From positions 1,674,001-1,738,000 of the forward strand of contig CASHTG010000018.1 of the NCBI GenBank assembly GCA_949357655.1: DNA of 64,000 nt, in the 5' to 3' direction. This DNA is from Parascedosporium putredinis. Taxonomy: Eukaryota > Ascomycota > Sordariomycetes > Microascales > Microascaceae. The position numbers and the translations under genes are program-made. Below the pieces are notes generated by a model. That model did no database searches. It was not told the DNA's origin and saw only the letters and a list, made by a program, of their open reading frames with translations. This document shows positions 25,041 to 36,435 of this stretch, piece by piece; positions within the stretch are counted from its first letter, which is position 1; the number at the start of each line of letters is the position of its first letter.

Positions 25041-28000
25041 TCACCTCCACCACCTCGACTTCTCCCTAGCTGGCCGACGGGACGATGCACCCTCGAGCTC
25101 GCCAGAGGCCCCCGCTTTCACAAAGGTAGCATCACCACCGGCGTCGCCCTTGCTGATCTCGACGTACTCCTCTGACGCTCGGCTATCTTTGCGAGCAGCC
25201 TCCACCCCGATCACTGTCGCCGCGGGCGTCGCGCCCACAGCGCCTCTCTCGTAATGCTGTGGATCGTAGTACTGCAGGTCCTGTAGTTTAGATCGACCAG
25301 GTGCCCTCATCGCCCCGGACGACGAGCCCGTCGCCGCCTCTCCTCGAGGGTGAGCCGCTCCAGTCTCCCGCAATTTCGTCAGTCCCCTATCGAGGTACTC
25401 TACCATACCAGCCTTGTAGTCGCTCATCAGGCCGTCCTGGACGGGAGTGGATTGCGCTTCTGGGTATCTCCTCATCATCACGTCACCCGGCTCATACATC
25501 TCTCGTGCCCGCCGCGCGAGCTCGGGGAACCTAGCTTCAAACTCCTCCTCGAGGTCCTGCTCATGGCGTTCCGCAACATCGCGCCGCTCATTGTCCAGGG
25601 TGGGCGAGGCTCCGGGTCCTCCGGTTTGATCTTCCTCCCATCTTTCGCCCTGCCACTGCCTGTAGCGAGCCTCCGCATCCGCCATGTCGTTTTGGCTAGT
25701 CGTCCGCTTCTGCAGCATTTCGACGCGTTGTCTAGCTTCCTCCGTCATGCGAGTGCCCTCAATGTGCTTGCTAAATGAGGTGCTGAATTCTCGGTAGTGG
25801 CCTTTGAGTAGATAGACCTCGCCGTCCCAGTTCCATGTTCTGAATCTGGGCGCTAGCGCCTCCGCTGCCCAACATTCGCTCGCGGACTCGACTCCTCTCG
25901 AGTAGAACACTATGCACTTGCTGAAGTGCCAATTTCCAAAAGTCCTCTTGCTCGTATCGTCGTCGAAGGCCTGCTCAATCATGTCGAGCGAGGCATTCCG
26001 TAGGAACGCCGCCGGTGCGCGCAGGTTGACCGCCCCATGGACGTGAGAGCGGCTAAAGTCCGCTGGCGTCCGAAGGTCGATTAGGAAAACCTGTCCTGGG
26101 AGGGTAACGTTAAGAAGATCGTTCAAGTGGCCAGGCAGGATCATCCTGGGCCCAGATGGGCCATCGCGACGCCTATCGTCTAGTTTTAAAGCCTGGAGCT
26201 GCTGTCGGACAATGTCCCGCTCCCGTCGGTAGTGATACCATGCCTGAGAACAAAGCGTTAGTGAATAGGCCCAAAGACTTGAGATGACACGTAGGTGGTA
26301 GCCTACCTCCACATGCGTGGCCTCTATTCCAAGGTTCGACGCGATAAACTCCCGGTCCGCGTCGCTTGGGTGCTGATCTCGCTGGTAGTAGTACTCGAGC
26401 CTGTTCTCGATGTGAACCGCGAAATTAGGAGGCTCAGGAACCTTGTCACCGAACCTGGTTCTCCTCGCGCTACGGTGCTGGTTGTAGATGAGCGTCCTCG
26501 AGATATCCCCGGTCGGCCGGCTGGCCCCAGAGGGTGAAGTCCGGTAGGGTAATGAGGGCAAGGACTTCGCCGACTGAACGGACCGTAGGCCGACGCTGCG
26601 GCCCTGCTGTTGCGCATCTTGTGTGGACTCGTATTCTCGGATAAAGCTCGGTCCAACGGAGGGGTAATAGTGGTGCCGTCGTCGAAGAACTCGGACTGCG
26701 GGCGGATATTCGTAGGCGCGGCTTGGTCGTTGGTAGACGATACGGCAGTTGGTGCGGTCCTTGGCTGAGTGCTTGGCATTGCGAGGTTATTGGAGCGGAT
26801 GAAGGCGACGAAGGATGTGGCCTCATTCTCGGGCAAAAGATCCCAGATCATCACAGGCATCGAAACGAGGAGGAGAGTGGAATGGCTCTTGAAAACGCCC
26901 TGGACCTTGACATACTTGGCGAGGGCGGGAAAGTTAGACAGCCAGCTTTCCCAAGCATTCAAGTCCAGTCTCTGGTCATCTTCGAGGGCTAGAGAAATCA
27001 TGACGTGGGGCACATTCTCGCTGGGCTCCGACGCGGCGCTCACGCTGGTGGTGCTCGTCTCTGGTGTTCCAACGACCTCCTCGGAGCTGCTGTCGATATA
27101 GGCGTGATCGCGCGTGATGGGGGTGATAGGCCGGGGATAGGGTGGGCAAGGGGTGTTTGAGGGCCCTGGGGAGGCGAAGCTGGAGACGGCTCGCAGGCGG
27201 CGGTGCGCGAAATCTCGATACTGGGGGCCTTGTGATCTGAGGTCATCATGAAATGGACCGGTGTTGACCTAGCCTCAAAATACTTGCCATTGATCATGAT
27301 GGGGCGGGGGTGTTTTAACCTGGCGAGCACCTCGGCGTGCAGCATCGCGGCGGAAAACGTTCGTATGCGCCACTCCTGGAGCACTTCAATCAGGGCGTTG
27401 GTGAAGGAGTACCTGCCCGGGTCTGGTGCGATGGCGTCCCAACTCGAAGCTGAAATGGTTTCGGTTATGCTACTTCCGGTTGAGAAAGTGGCGCTGGCAG
27501 CACCGGCGCAGCAGTCGAGGAGGATGAGAATGTCCGATATGGATCGCTCAAGTAATGTCTGGATAGCGGACCACCTAGAGAGACAGTCAACAACGTCGTC
27601 ACATAGAATGCGCAGGATCCCAGCTTGGATACAAAGGATCAACTTACTGTAACCACGGGGAATCGGGGTTCCTCGTCCTAGCATATGCGCACCAAGGTTA
27701 ACATCGCTCACTGTAGGTAGGTTTGGGGGAGATGTTAGAAAGAATGCCCACATACGCACACCATCTGCTCTGCCTCGACTCGTCGATTCGCGCGTGTCCG
27801 CCATAGTACACCACAAACAAGGTGTCGGTAGACTCGTGCTGCTTGATTAGTTGGCCGATCCTCATCATGAGCTCCAGGTGCGCATTGTCGGCAGGCATGG
27901 GAAATATATCCGTCTCGAAGGCGTAATCCTCGCGCAGACACTTTTCCAGGTCCTCCAACTCGGGAAGCACAAAGAGATCATCGGTACTCCAGTGCAATAG

Positions 28001-28422
28001 GAGAGCCTGTACCTTCTTATACCTTTGGGAGGACCGGCCACGATTAGGAAACGCCCTCTTCGCGGACTAGGGGAAAGAAGGCGAGAGCCATGTCAGCGGT
28101 GGCCGAGAAGATTAACGTGGAATAAATAAAAGGTCATTTTCTGGCTAACCTCTTCTAGGGTCTGAGCAAACTGGCTGATATGCTTGACATGATAGCTCGT
28201 GCGGCTTATATCGTGAGTGGCAGATCGCGGAGGAATACTCTGTTCAACAAGCAAGGGCTCCAATTAGAATGTTGGCATCACGAGAAGCGAAATCCAAACC
28301 CCCTCAACCACAGCAACGGTTGAGGTCTCGGCTTGGTAGTCGGCACATACACTTGTGGGCAGGCTGCTTCCTCCTCCGGCCGTCTGCCTCGATCGTATCG
28401 TTACGTAGGGTGCCTCTGTCAT
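25041..28422 (-). CDS. Caspase-like / homeodomain-like / rhodanese-like fusion protein
   Basis: Exons are 28,422-28,351, 28,239-28,150, 28,066-27,756, 27,677-27,648 (30 nt), 27,574-26,307 and 26,243-25,041, giving about 991 residues. Two bases appear to be missing in exon 5, near 27,163 and 26,678; with them the splice phase closes. Residues about 60-260 look like a C14 caspase-type fold, with YYGGH (His about 145) and LLDCC (Cys about 190). About 330-410 is an uncharacterised conserved-looking block. About 548-605 resembles a homeodomain, but helix 3 reads WYHYRR where WFxNRR is usual. About 628-755 resembles a rhodanese domain, with FYSRG where an active enzyme has Cys. A protease-like or signalling role is inference. 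The product could be a cell-death or regulatory protein. The 28,422 start is the first ATG in frame with exon 2. Confidence 0.75.
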
Positions 28423-29644
28423 GGTGAGAGCGTATGAGGCTTGGCGCGAATGTGGGTATGCGTGCTCCGGGGCGCGGTCTCGTGTCCCGGGAGTGAGGGT
28501 CTAGCCAAAGAGCCAGAGTCACAGAATCACAGTCATTGCAGTTTGAACGAAAGGTTGGGAGGGAGTGAAATTTAAAAATCAGAAAAACGGATGTCTGTCT
28601 TCTAAGTCTGGGGGCCAAGGGAAAAGTTATGGGGGAAAGCGGCACGAGAGGCAAAGGAACATGTAAGGAAGTGAAGATTGAAGAGATGCGTGAATATGAG
28701 TGACATTGATGTTGTCCCCCTCGTGCCCTCAATGGTCTTTTGGCTTCAAAGAAACCACCTTGTCGTCGCAGTCTCTATTCAGTAGAGCGGCAGTGGGCTT
28801 GGCCCGGCGGGAAGGGAGCGAGAGGAGCGAAACCGAGAAGGAAGGCGTTGTCGCGCATGTTTCTGTCGGTGGACCAAATTGGTTTAGCGGCGATTCTCCA
28901 TCGGTGAACAAAAGCAGATGGATTTTCGGTACCGGTACTTTGAAGGAATGGCCCATTCGCGACCCGAGTCGGCCAAGCCAAGAATTTCATTTGGCTGGAC
29001 CACGTGCTCCCTCCAGAAGCTCGACTCCCGATTTTGGTGGGCATATCGGCAACACCCGCTTTGTACAGTACATCCTCTCCTGCAAGCTGAGCTCCTTCGA
29101 AATCAATCCCCTATTATTGATTGCTCCATATTGACAGCAGCTTTCCATTACCAGCCTTGCTTTTGCCTTCAGCGCGCATGCGACAAGCTCCTTATAGCTT
29201 CTGTGGAGCCGTTTCAAGCAGCGCACCACACCAGGCCGCCAACCGTCATTCATTGACCCTTGTCAACACGTCACCGAGATCTCTGTCAAGAATAGCTCCA
29301 ATCTGGCGCCAGGCACACGACACCAAACCACTCCCATCGTCCTCTGCGCCCCCCTTCAACCCGTTCCCCACCAGGAGACGCCGCGACTCATCTGGAGCCG
29401 CACTTGACTTGCGTTGCTTCCGTCTACCGACAGGACAGGATCGCCGCTACACTAGGCTGACCTTGACACCGGTGCCTCTCGCGTAATACTTCCTCGCCCT
29501 CCCCCTTTCCGCAGACCGATCCCTTACGTAGCTGCGTCGGGACATTGTATTACTCAACTGCACACTTTCCCCCTCCCCACGCCGCTTTGCCTTGCTTATC
29601 CCCCACCCACCCAATCCCGCATCCAGCTAAGCTTTAGAGACACA
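28423..29644. promoter_or_regulatory. Divergent intergenic region (fusion gene / pbn1)
   Basis: About 1.2 kb separates the start codons of two divergent genes. It should hold both promoters and 5' leaders. Open frames here are short and unsupported. I see no recognisable binding site or RNA gene. Confidence 0.4.
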
Positions 29645-31239
29645 ATGCGGCGGAGGATTACCTTGATCCACACACCGGACCACGGTGTCGATCCCGCATC
29701 CATCAAGCTTGACCATGGGAGCATCTCCTCCCCAGATGTTCTGGCTGTCAGGGAAGAACGCCTCACCCTTCCCTTGGATGAGCTCCCTGATGATCTCGCG
29801 ATCATATTTCGCGGCCTTGCCCATGAGTTCCACGTGAGATGGGCGACCTCTTCCCCTATGAAACCAGAGAGCCTCTAAGCTCGCGTATCCCTCCCGGCCT
29901 CCACCTCCTTTCTGCTCCCTTCGGCTCAGCCCGCCAAGACTCGTAGGTCTACAATCCCGCAGGTTTGCCTGTGTCGACATGAAAGCCGGGTTGTAGCTAA
30001 TTGTCCATTCAACAGAACACGCATCTGCTCCGTTCTTGAGAGCTATCTTGGTCCTCTAGACTGTGGTGATCCCGAGGCCTTCATTGATCTTCCAGAGTTG
30101 GGCTCCACAAAGTCGGACTTTTGCAGTATTACCAGGTCTATGAACATCTTGACCTCTTCGTTACCAAGGCCCAGCAGCTTCTCTGCGTCTCCCCGGCGAC
30201 ACAGAGTGCAGCACCTCCGTTGAGGCTCTCAAGACAGCTGCGTCGCTTGACATTTCATGGGACCCCGTGTCTCAACTTCTCCGGATCACGGCCCTCTGGC
30301 CGAGTGGGATCCAGAACGTGGCTGTCAAGTCGACGGCGGAGCACAGAGCCGAGCTGGGAATCTTCTCGACCGACCCGTCTGCCGGCGATGCCCATGAGAT
30401 CGGGCTCGGTGGGTTAGTTGCGGCGGCTGCTACCGACGAGAAGAAGGAGCCGTCCATTATCGCCTACGCCATCCCATCACGGCATCGACAGGCGGACTCT
30501 AGCTTCTCGGTGGGCGTCGTGGAGCCTCAGGGGTTGCATCCCACCCTACGACTCTCCATTTCCTCACCTAAGCCGCCGCCGGCAGCCGTCGAGAATCAGG
30601 CCTACGATGGCTCATGCGGTCTTCACGCCTACCTAACCCTCCCCAAGACCGTTTTCGCGGACCGCTACCAGCTTGCCGACGACCTGTTCATGGCATCCAA
30701 GAACCTCACCAGGCTTCGATATGCAAGCACGCCAGTCGACCTCGAGATGCCCGAGTACAAGACCCTCAATGGGGTTCGGCCGTTCTCCTTGACCTGGCTC
30801 CTCCGAGCTCGAGTAGCTCGCCATGGACAGCTGAGATCCCCTCCACCTCCGTTACATGCTCCCAGCGCTCGGCGGCCTCGCTCAGACGGAGGTGCCCTAC
30901 CCTTCTGTATTCTGGGCATGCAAGGCCGAGGGCGAAGCGTCTTTCACCGACAGCCCCTTTGATCGGGCCAACCTTGGCTATGACCGTCTTTTTGCGCCCC
31001 GCACTGTCTTCTGGCACGTAGAACCGCGACCTGACCCCTCCACCGCGGCCAGCCACGCGACGCTTGTGACAAAGCTTCGTGTGCCTGTTCTAGCCGTGGA
31101 AAAGTCTAGTTGGGTCGAGGCGGGTACAGCGCTGACGATTTTAGTCGGATTCGGTTGGGTGCTTTTTTCACTTTTCTTCGCTGCCCGGAACAGCAACGGC
31201 AAAGAGACTCGAAAGCAGGCAGCAAAGAAACAACAGTAA
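29645..31239 (+). CDS. pbn1: PBN1/PIG-X-like GPI-mannosyltransferase I subunit
   Basis: Exon 1 is 29,645-29,962 and exon 2 is 30,016-31,239; the 53-nt intron has a TAGCTAAT branch region and a CAACAG acceptor. The product (about 515 aa) begins MRRRITLIH, as PBN1 proteins do, has a long lumenal region and ends in one membrane segment (about 472-492) with a short basic tail. PBN1 works with Gpi14 in the ER, where GPI mannosyltransferase I adds the first mannose to the GPI precursor. The frame breaks at six places (near 29,855, 29,909, 30,122, 30,202, 30,767 and 30,842). Each needs one added base, mostly in C4, T3-T4 or A2 runs, and conserved sequence resumes at once each time. The gene is essential in yeast, so assembly error is more likely than true loss. 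Confidence 0.85.
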
Positions 31240-33205
31240 TGGACATGTCTCGCCGTACGAGAGCTTGTAAGATCGCCCTCGAGAATCCCACTTGAAGAGA
31301 ACCCATGTGTAAATTAGATTAGTTAGAACAGTCATAGATTGCCTGTAGCCGCTGCATCATTCTGCCGAATATACCTAGGCCCCCTTCTTCTTAGTTTTGT
31401 TTTCTTTTTCTTTGCCCGGCCGTTCACATGCGGCAAGTGGAGTGAGCTGCCTGAAGCCAGTGCCCTGAGTTGTGGCTGGCTCGTGGCTGTCACACGATTG
31501 TATCGGATTCTTCTAGTGGAGAGCACAGATAGATACCATAGCTGCTAGCCTTGTTTTGCGTACAGAGTGCGAGCCGCCTGTCATTAAAGAAAATTTATGG
31601 TAAACCTTGGTATCCTGCTTCGAGCATGGATTTCAGTTGCCCTGTCGCATATTTATTACCCTTTCAAAAGTAGGAGCGAACAAAAATTCCCTGTGTTGCT
31701 TTTTTGTGACCAGCCTGCATGATCCGTCAAGGTCTCGACCATGTGGATGAGTCTGGCCGGGGAACCTTGCAGGGACGGTGTAATTGGGCCATGCAAGAAG
31801 CAGGAGTAACAGTCCGGACCCATTAGTCTGGTTCAACCTGTGAAGCTGTTTTTTTTTTTTTCTTCTTGGCTCCCCCTCCTCCTCCTCTCTGTGCGCTGCT
31901 CTGGAGCTTCCTTGTGCCCTTTTCGGGATCTAGCGCACCGCGGTGAAGACGGAACCATGCCCGTGCCCGAGGCTAGGCAGGGGTTGGGCGTTGGAACGAG
32001 GGTGGTGGACAGCATTGCTTGGCTTGGGTGATAGCGTCACTGGACAGCCCTTGTCGAGAGCGAGGAGAGTGAAAGGGGGAAGGAGAAAGCACACCGAGCG
32101 AGGTTCATCAGTGTCCTTGCCAGAGCGTAGTTGGGCGCCCGGCACTTTATCATTGATAGCAGCGCCGCCATGAGTGCACATGCAGCACGTAACAGAGGGC
32201 AGGCTGTGATGGCGTTATCCCCCAGAGGAGCCTCTTGGTGAGGACACGTTTCCCAGCTTCTTCCAAGCCGTCCATCTTTTTCTGTTTGGGATTCTCACTC
32301 CGAGTGTTGAGCCATCAAATCCATCGATGGATGGATAGAATGGACCATTGACGCATCCCTCATCCATCATCCGGGGTCGAGATTTGCCTTGATCTGGCTG
32401 GCCCGTGAGTGCTCCCCGCTGTCAGTTGCGCAACCGACCCCAGTCAAGCACCAACTGCTCCACAAGGAAGGATCAATAGAAGGGCAAAATAGACGAAAAA
32501 GAACCCTGAAAGTGCAACCCAGGAGGGCTTGGACCACAGGCCCGAGAAACCTCTTCGAGCTCCGATAGGCAGTCGCAATCAGAGCTCCCACCTTCTGGTA
32601 CCCGCTCGAGTCGCTGCAGGTGGCGGCTCCAGGCTCAATTAGGAAAGGGCTAACACCACCCTGCATCCCTCGTCCATTCCCATTCATCACACTGGATCTT
32701 GCATTCAACCATGGCTTCTTCAACCTCAACTCGCCGCCCCTGCCTTGCCCTGCTAGATGGCTTTTTTGTTCTGGGGAGGGTCTTGGTTTTTCTTTTGTCT
32801 GGTCTCTTTTTTCCTTCTTTTTTTCTTTTCACTTCCGTCCCGTTTCTTCCTCCACCTACTATACCCTCTATCCTTCCACCTCTATACGCGTTACAAAATA
32901 TACAATAATAATCAGTAAATTATTACAGCGTATAATTCTCGAGTTTAGAGCTGTCTCCGCGAGGTGTGACCTCAAGATGTCATCAGTCGCGTTCGCCATT
33001 TAATCACTTGATGTTCCTGCTTTTCTGTCAAAGCCTCTCCACCTCCGCCAACTCCTCCACGTCTACCGCCCGATACAGTCGTCTCACTTGACTGACCTCG
33101 CGGCCAGGGACCTCAAACTCTTGGTCCTGCCACTTCTTTAGCTGACCGCCCCTGGCCCAGCCTCATCACCTTCGAGCCTCTAGCGAGCGATCCCATCACA
33201 CAAGA
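31240..33205. other. Intergenic region, pbn1 to FAD oxidase
   Basis: About 2 kb holding the pbn1 3' region and the promoter of the FAD oxidase. It contains a T-rich run at about 31,850-31,862 and C/T-rich DNA near 32,760-32,880. No gene is supported. Confidence 0.5.
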
Positions 33206-35399
33206 ATGGCTCTCCCAGGCATTCTTTCTCAGCTCTCGCACCCCAAGCTGCAGTGGCGGCCTCGCTCCTATCTTGGCAAGCGTACCCTCACACCCTCCAC
33301 CATATCGCACTACGACGACGTCGATTCACTTCGCGATGCGATTTCCAGCCGCTCGAGGCGGGAGGTCTACCTAATCACCCGTGTTCGTACTACAGCCACC
33401 TCACCTCCCCCATCTGACGCACTAAACGGCACCACGCCAGAGCCTCCGCCCATATTTTGGGTAGTTTTCAAGTATCGGAACCGCACCTTCTTCCAAGTTC
33501 CCTTTCAAAAGATTCTACTCGATGGTTTACCTCTCGGCGGCCATCCACTCACCCCTGGACCTACCTTCTCGGCACTGATGGACACCTTGGCGAGATTGCA
33601 TGGGTAGAAGATGGCTACTTCGCACGCGACGCTGCATTGCCCGCTCGAGAACCGTCGAGCGTACCCTGGATCGAGAGTGTCGTGCCGCTTCAATTGGCAA
33701 ATAACGGCCGCCACCTCGTCTGGACACCAAAGATCATGCTCTGCCCCTCTATCGACGATCTCAGCCCCACACTCGCCTGGGTACGCACTGGCCTTTTGTC
33801 CAATCACAAAATCAAGGCAGGTGGTTCGTTGCACTCGTGGTCGCGTGTGGCCATGACAAGCGACGTTCATATCCTACCCGATAACCTTAAACTCCTCCAA
33901 CGTGCACAGGATGAAGCTCCACATGTTTACGCCAAATGCACCACCGAGGGTAAGGAGCCTGGGCTTGAGGCTCTCGTACGAGGTGGTTCCGGTAATACTA
34001 TCCGTGAGGTAAACAAGTTTGCCTGGGAGCTGGGCCTAGCTTTCCCCGTACTTAGTGGATTCGATGGCCAGACCCTTGGCGGTATGTTCAACACGGGCAC
34101 GCACGGATCCGTCATGACATCGTCCCACCTCGCAGATGCCATCGTGAGCATCGATCTCGTGCGCCGCGACGGCAAGTTTATTCGCATCGAACCTGCCTCC
34201 GCTTCAGGAGCCGTCACGGATCCCAGTGCTTTCTTAGTCCACTTTCCCAATGCTCGGCTTATCCAGAACGATGAGTATTTCAACGCTGCGCTTATCAACA
34301 TGGGGACTATGGGAGTGGTGCGGTCCTATCTACTCCGCCTCGCGCCAAAGTTTCACTTGAAAGAGGTTCGAACGCTTAGCTCTATCGCCGAGATAAAGAC
34401 CAAGCTCGCCAACAAAAAGTCTATGAGCTCACTAGCATCGATAAGACGCTCCTTCCCGCCGAGATCGCACAGCTACCCCCACAATCTCAGATGGCAAGGA
34501 TGGTGGCTTCGCGAGCCACCCAAAGCCGGCGTACCACTTTGAGCTTCTCATCAACCCCCACAGCGATAAGGTTGTGGTCACCACTCGCCACCCTCTCGCC
34601 CTGAGCCCTTCGGAGGACGCCAAGTTCTCGTTCCAGCCGCCAGGTAGGGACCTGATTCGCACGCTCGAGATGCCCGCGCGTTTCAGCCGCCCTGCCTTCT
34701 CCACGTGGTTTCAGGAGCGCTGGGGTTCCATCCTGATACGCACCGTTGATACCCTCATCGCCGTGTTCCCGAGCCTTGTCCCGCGATTGAACGACTCCGC
34801 TTTGCAATCCCTAATCAACGATGCGTATATTGACCGTAGCTTCAATGTGTTCAACATTGGCGCCGGCACGAACGCTATCCCGGCGCTGGCGTGTACGATC
34901 TATGTTCCACTTGCCGATGACCAGTACCTCGTCGCTCTCGAGGCAGTGAGGCAGCGGGCGCGCCAACTTGCAAATCAGGAAAGTATACCACAGCCCCGGC
35001 CGCCGTGAGGTTCGTGGGAAAGTCAAACGCAATGCTCGGTGTTCCGGAAGATTCGTGCGCCTTCGAGTTCATATTTACGGCAAGCACTGGGTACGCTCAG
35101 GAAGTTGTTGACGGGTATGACGCCGCCGTCAGAGTCGCGCTCTCCGGGCTCAAGAAGAGCGACTCCGAAGAGCCCGCAGAGAAGCCCATCATAGACGAAA
35201 AGGGTGCGAGCGGAAATGCGCCTGTACACGTTGGTGACGCCGTCAGGGTCCACTGGGGCCAAATGATGAGGGACCCGGGGAGGAGATGGTCCCTCGGATG
35301 TACGTGAACTACAAGCGCTGGAGAGAAATCAGGGACGAGTTTGATCCCGAGGAAACCTTTCTCAACGAGTGGCAAGCGAGAGTACTTCCAAGGGTGTGA
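33206..35399 (+). CDS. FAD-linked oxidoreductase of the sugar-lactone oxidase type (ALO/GULO-like)
   Basis: No intron is needed, and the corrected product is about 732 aa. The N-terminal about 190 residues are an extension not found in yeast ALO1 (about 526 aa). Next comes an FAD-binding PCMH-type domain with AGGSLHSWS, whose His is the usual site of covalent flavin attachment in this family, and GGSGNTIREVN plus GFDGQTLGGMFNTGTHG. The C-terminal part has the D-arabinono-lactone oxidase signature HWGQ. Such enzymes oxidise aldono-lactones with O2; in fungi the product is an erythroascorbate-type antioxidant. The true substrate is not shown here. The frame breaks five times (near 33,600, 34,417, 34,476, 34,979 and 35,278), each fixed by one base in a G, A or C run. 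The gene converges on the Cas1p-type gene. Confidence 0.8.
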
Positions 35400-36435
35400 G
35401 GATGCTCTCACATCTACGAGGCACAAGTTTGCTTAGGTTGGGAGCAGCCCCTAGCCCTCCTTTTACCTTTGCGTTTTTCTTTTGTATCATTGTTTTTGGG
35501 CGGGAGTTTTATACCACTTTGTATACTGGGAATTATCTTTTTCCCAGCTCCAACATTACTACGAAGCACCAATTTGTGCATGCGGCCTGCATCCTGAAGA
35601 TAACCATTTTTTGTATCTCACGTATTCACCGTTCATCTCCATAGATGATGACCTAGTTGCGAGTTTAGACGAGTCGATAGTGACTCCTCATCACGCACCC
35701 TCCCTCTACTTCTCAGGAAAGTTTTATTAGGAAACAAAATAGAAGTAAACAAGAAAGAGTATCGTTATTCAAGTTAGGTATTACAGTCCAATTCCTCCCA
35801 TCTTGTGCGCCGCCCGAGGCTTGGCGGCCATGCTCGCTAGTAGTATATAAATATGCAGACCCAACCCAGGCATGGCAGTTTTAAAAGAGTAACAATAGAT
35901 ACAAGAATCGAAGGCATCCAAGACGAAGAAGAAGAAAGAAAAAAATGAAAATGTCAAGATAAAAAGCGTCCTTGGGTGGAATCGGTCAATGACCGACCGC
36001 CGCCGCTATTATCACCGCTTCCCTATCGTGCGGGAGAACTAAGCAAAAAGAAAACAAGACAAGAGAAGCAAGGAAGGTGATGGGAATGAATACCGGGGGT
36101 AGGCCGGTATAATAAAACCATTATGCATTATGCGTATGCAGACATGAGAAGAAGGGAAATCGTACGAAAGTCCCGTAGTTTTGGGTCGGGGACCTCCCTA
36201 GTTTCGGGAGGCCATGGAGAGGGAGGAGAGGTTGGTGAATGTATGGTTCTCTAAATGAGAATGATGCTTCTGATGTTGAGACGAGGCAGTCTCGTCTTCG
36301 TTGGACATGCTTTCCTTTCCAAAAAGGAAAAGGCCTAAACGAGGAAAATGAACAAGAAAAGGGACACGTGGGAAAGAAGAGAGTAAAACAAATGCTGGAG
36401 GGGGGACAAGGTGTGTTGTCCCATGCTCTCGGACT
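35400..36435. other. Convergent intergenic region
   Basis: About 1 kb between two converging genes, so mostly 3' UTR and terminator DNA. I see no coding or RNA feature. Confidence 0.5.

Noticed and set aside
27040..28018. Stand-alone caspase-like gene ending at 27,040
   Set aside because: The stop arises from a one-base frame loss near 27,163. In the shifted frame the protein continues without a break through to the rhodanese-like end, with all splice phases in agreement.
29645..31239. pbn1 as a RIP- or mutation-killed pseudogene
   Set aside because: All defects are one-base losses in or beside short runs, with no RIP-type transitions or stop substitutions, and the same defect type is seen in eight other genes.
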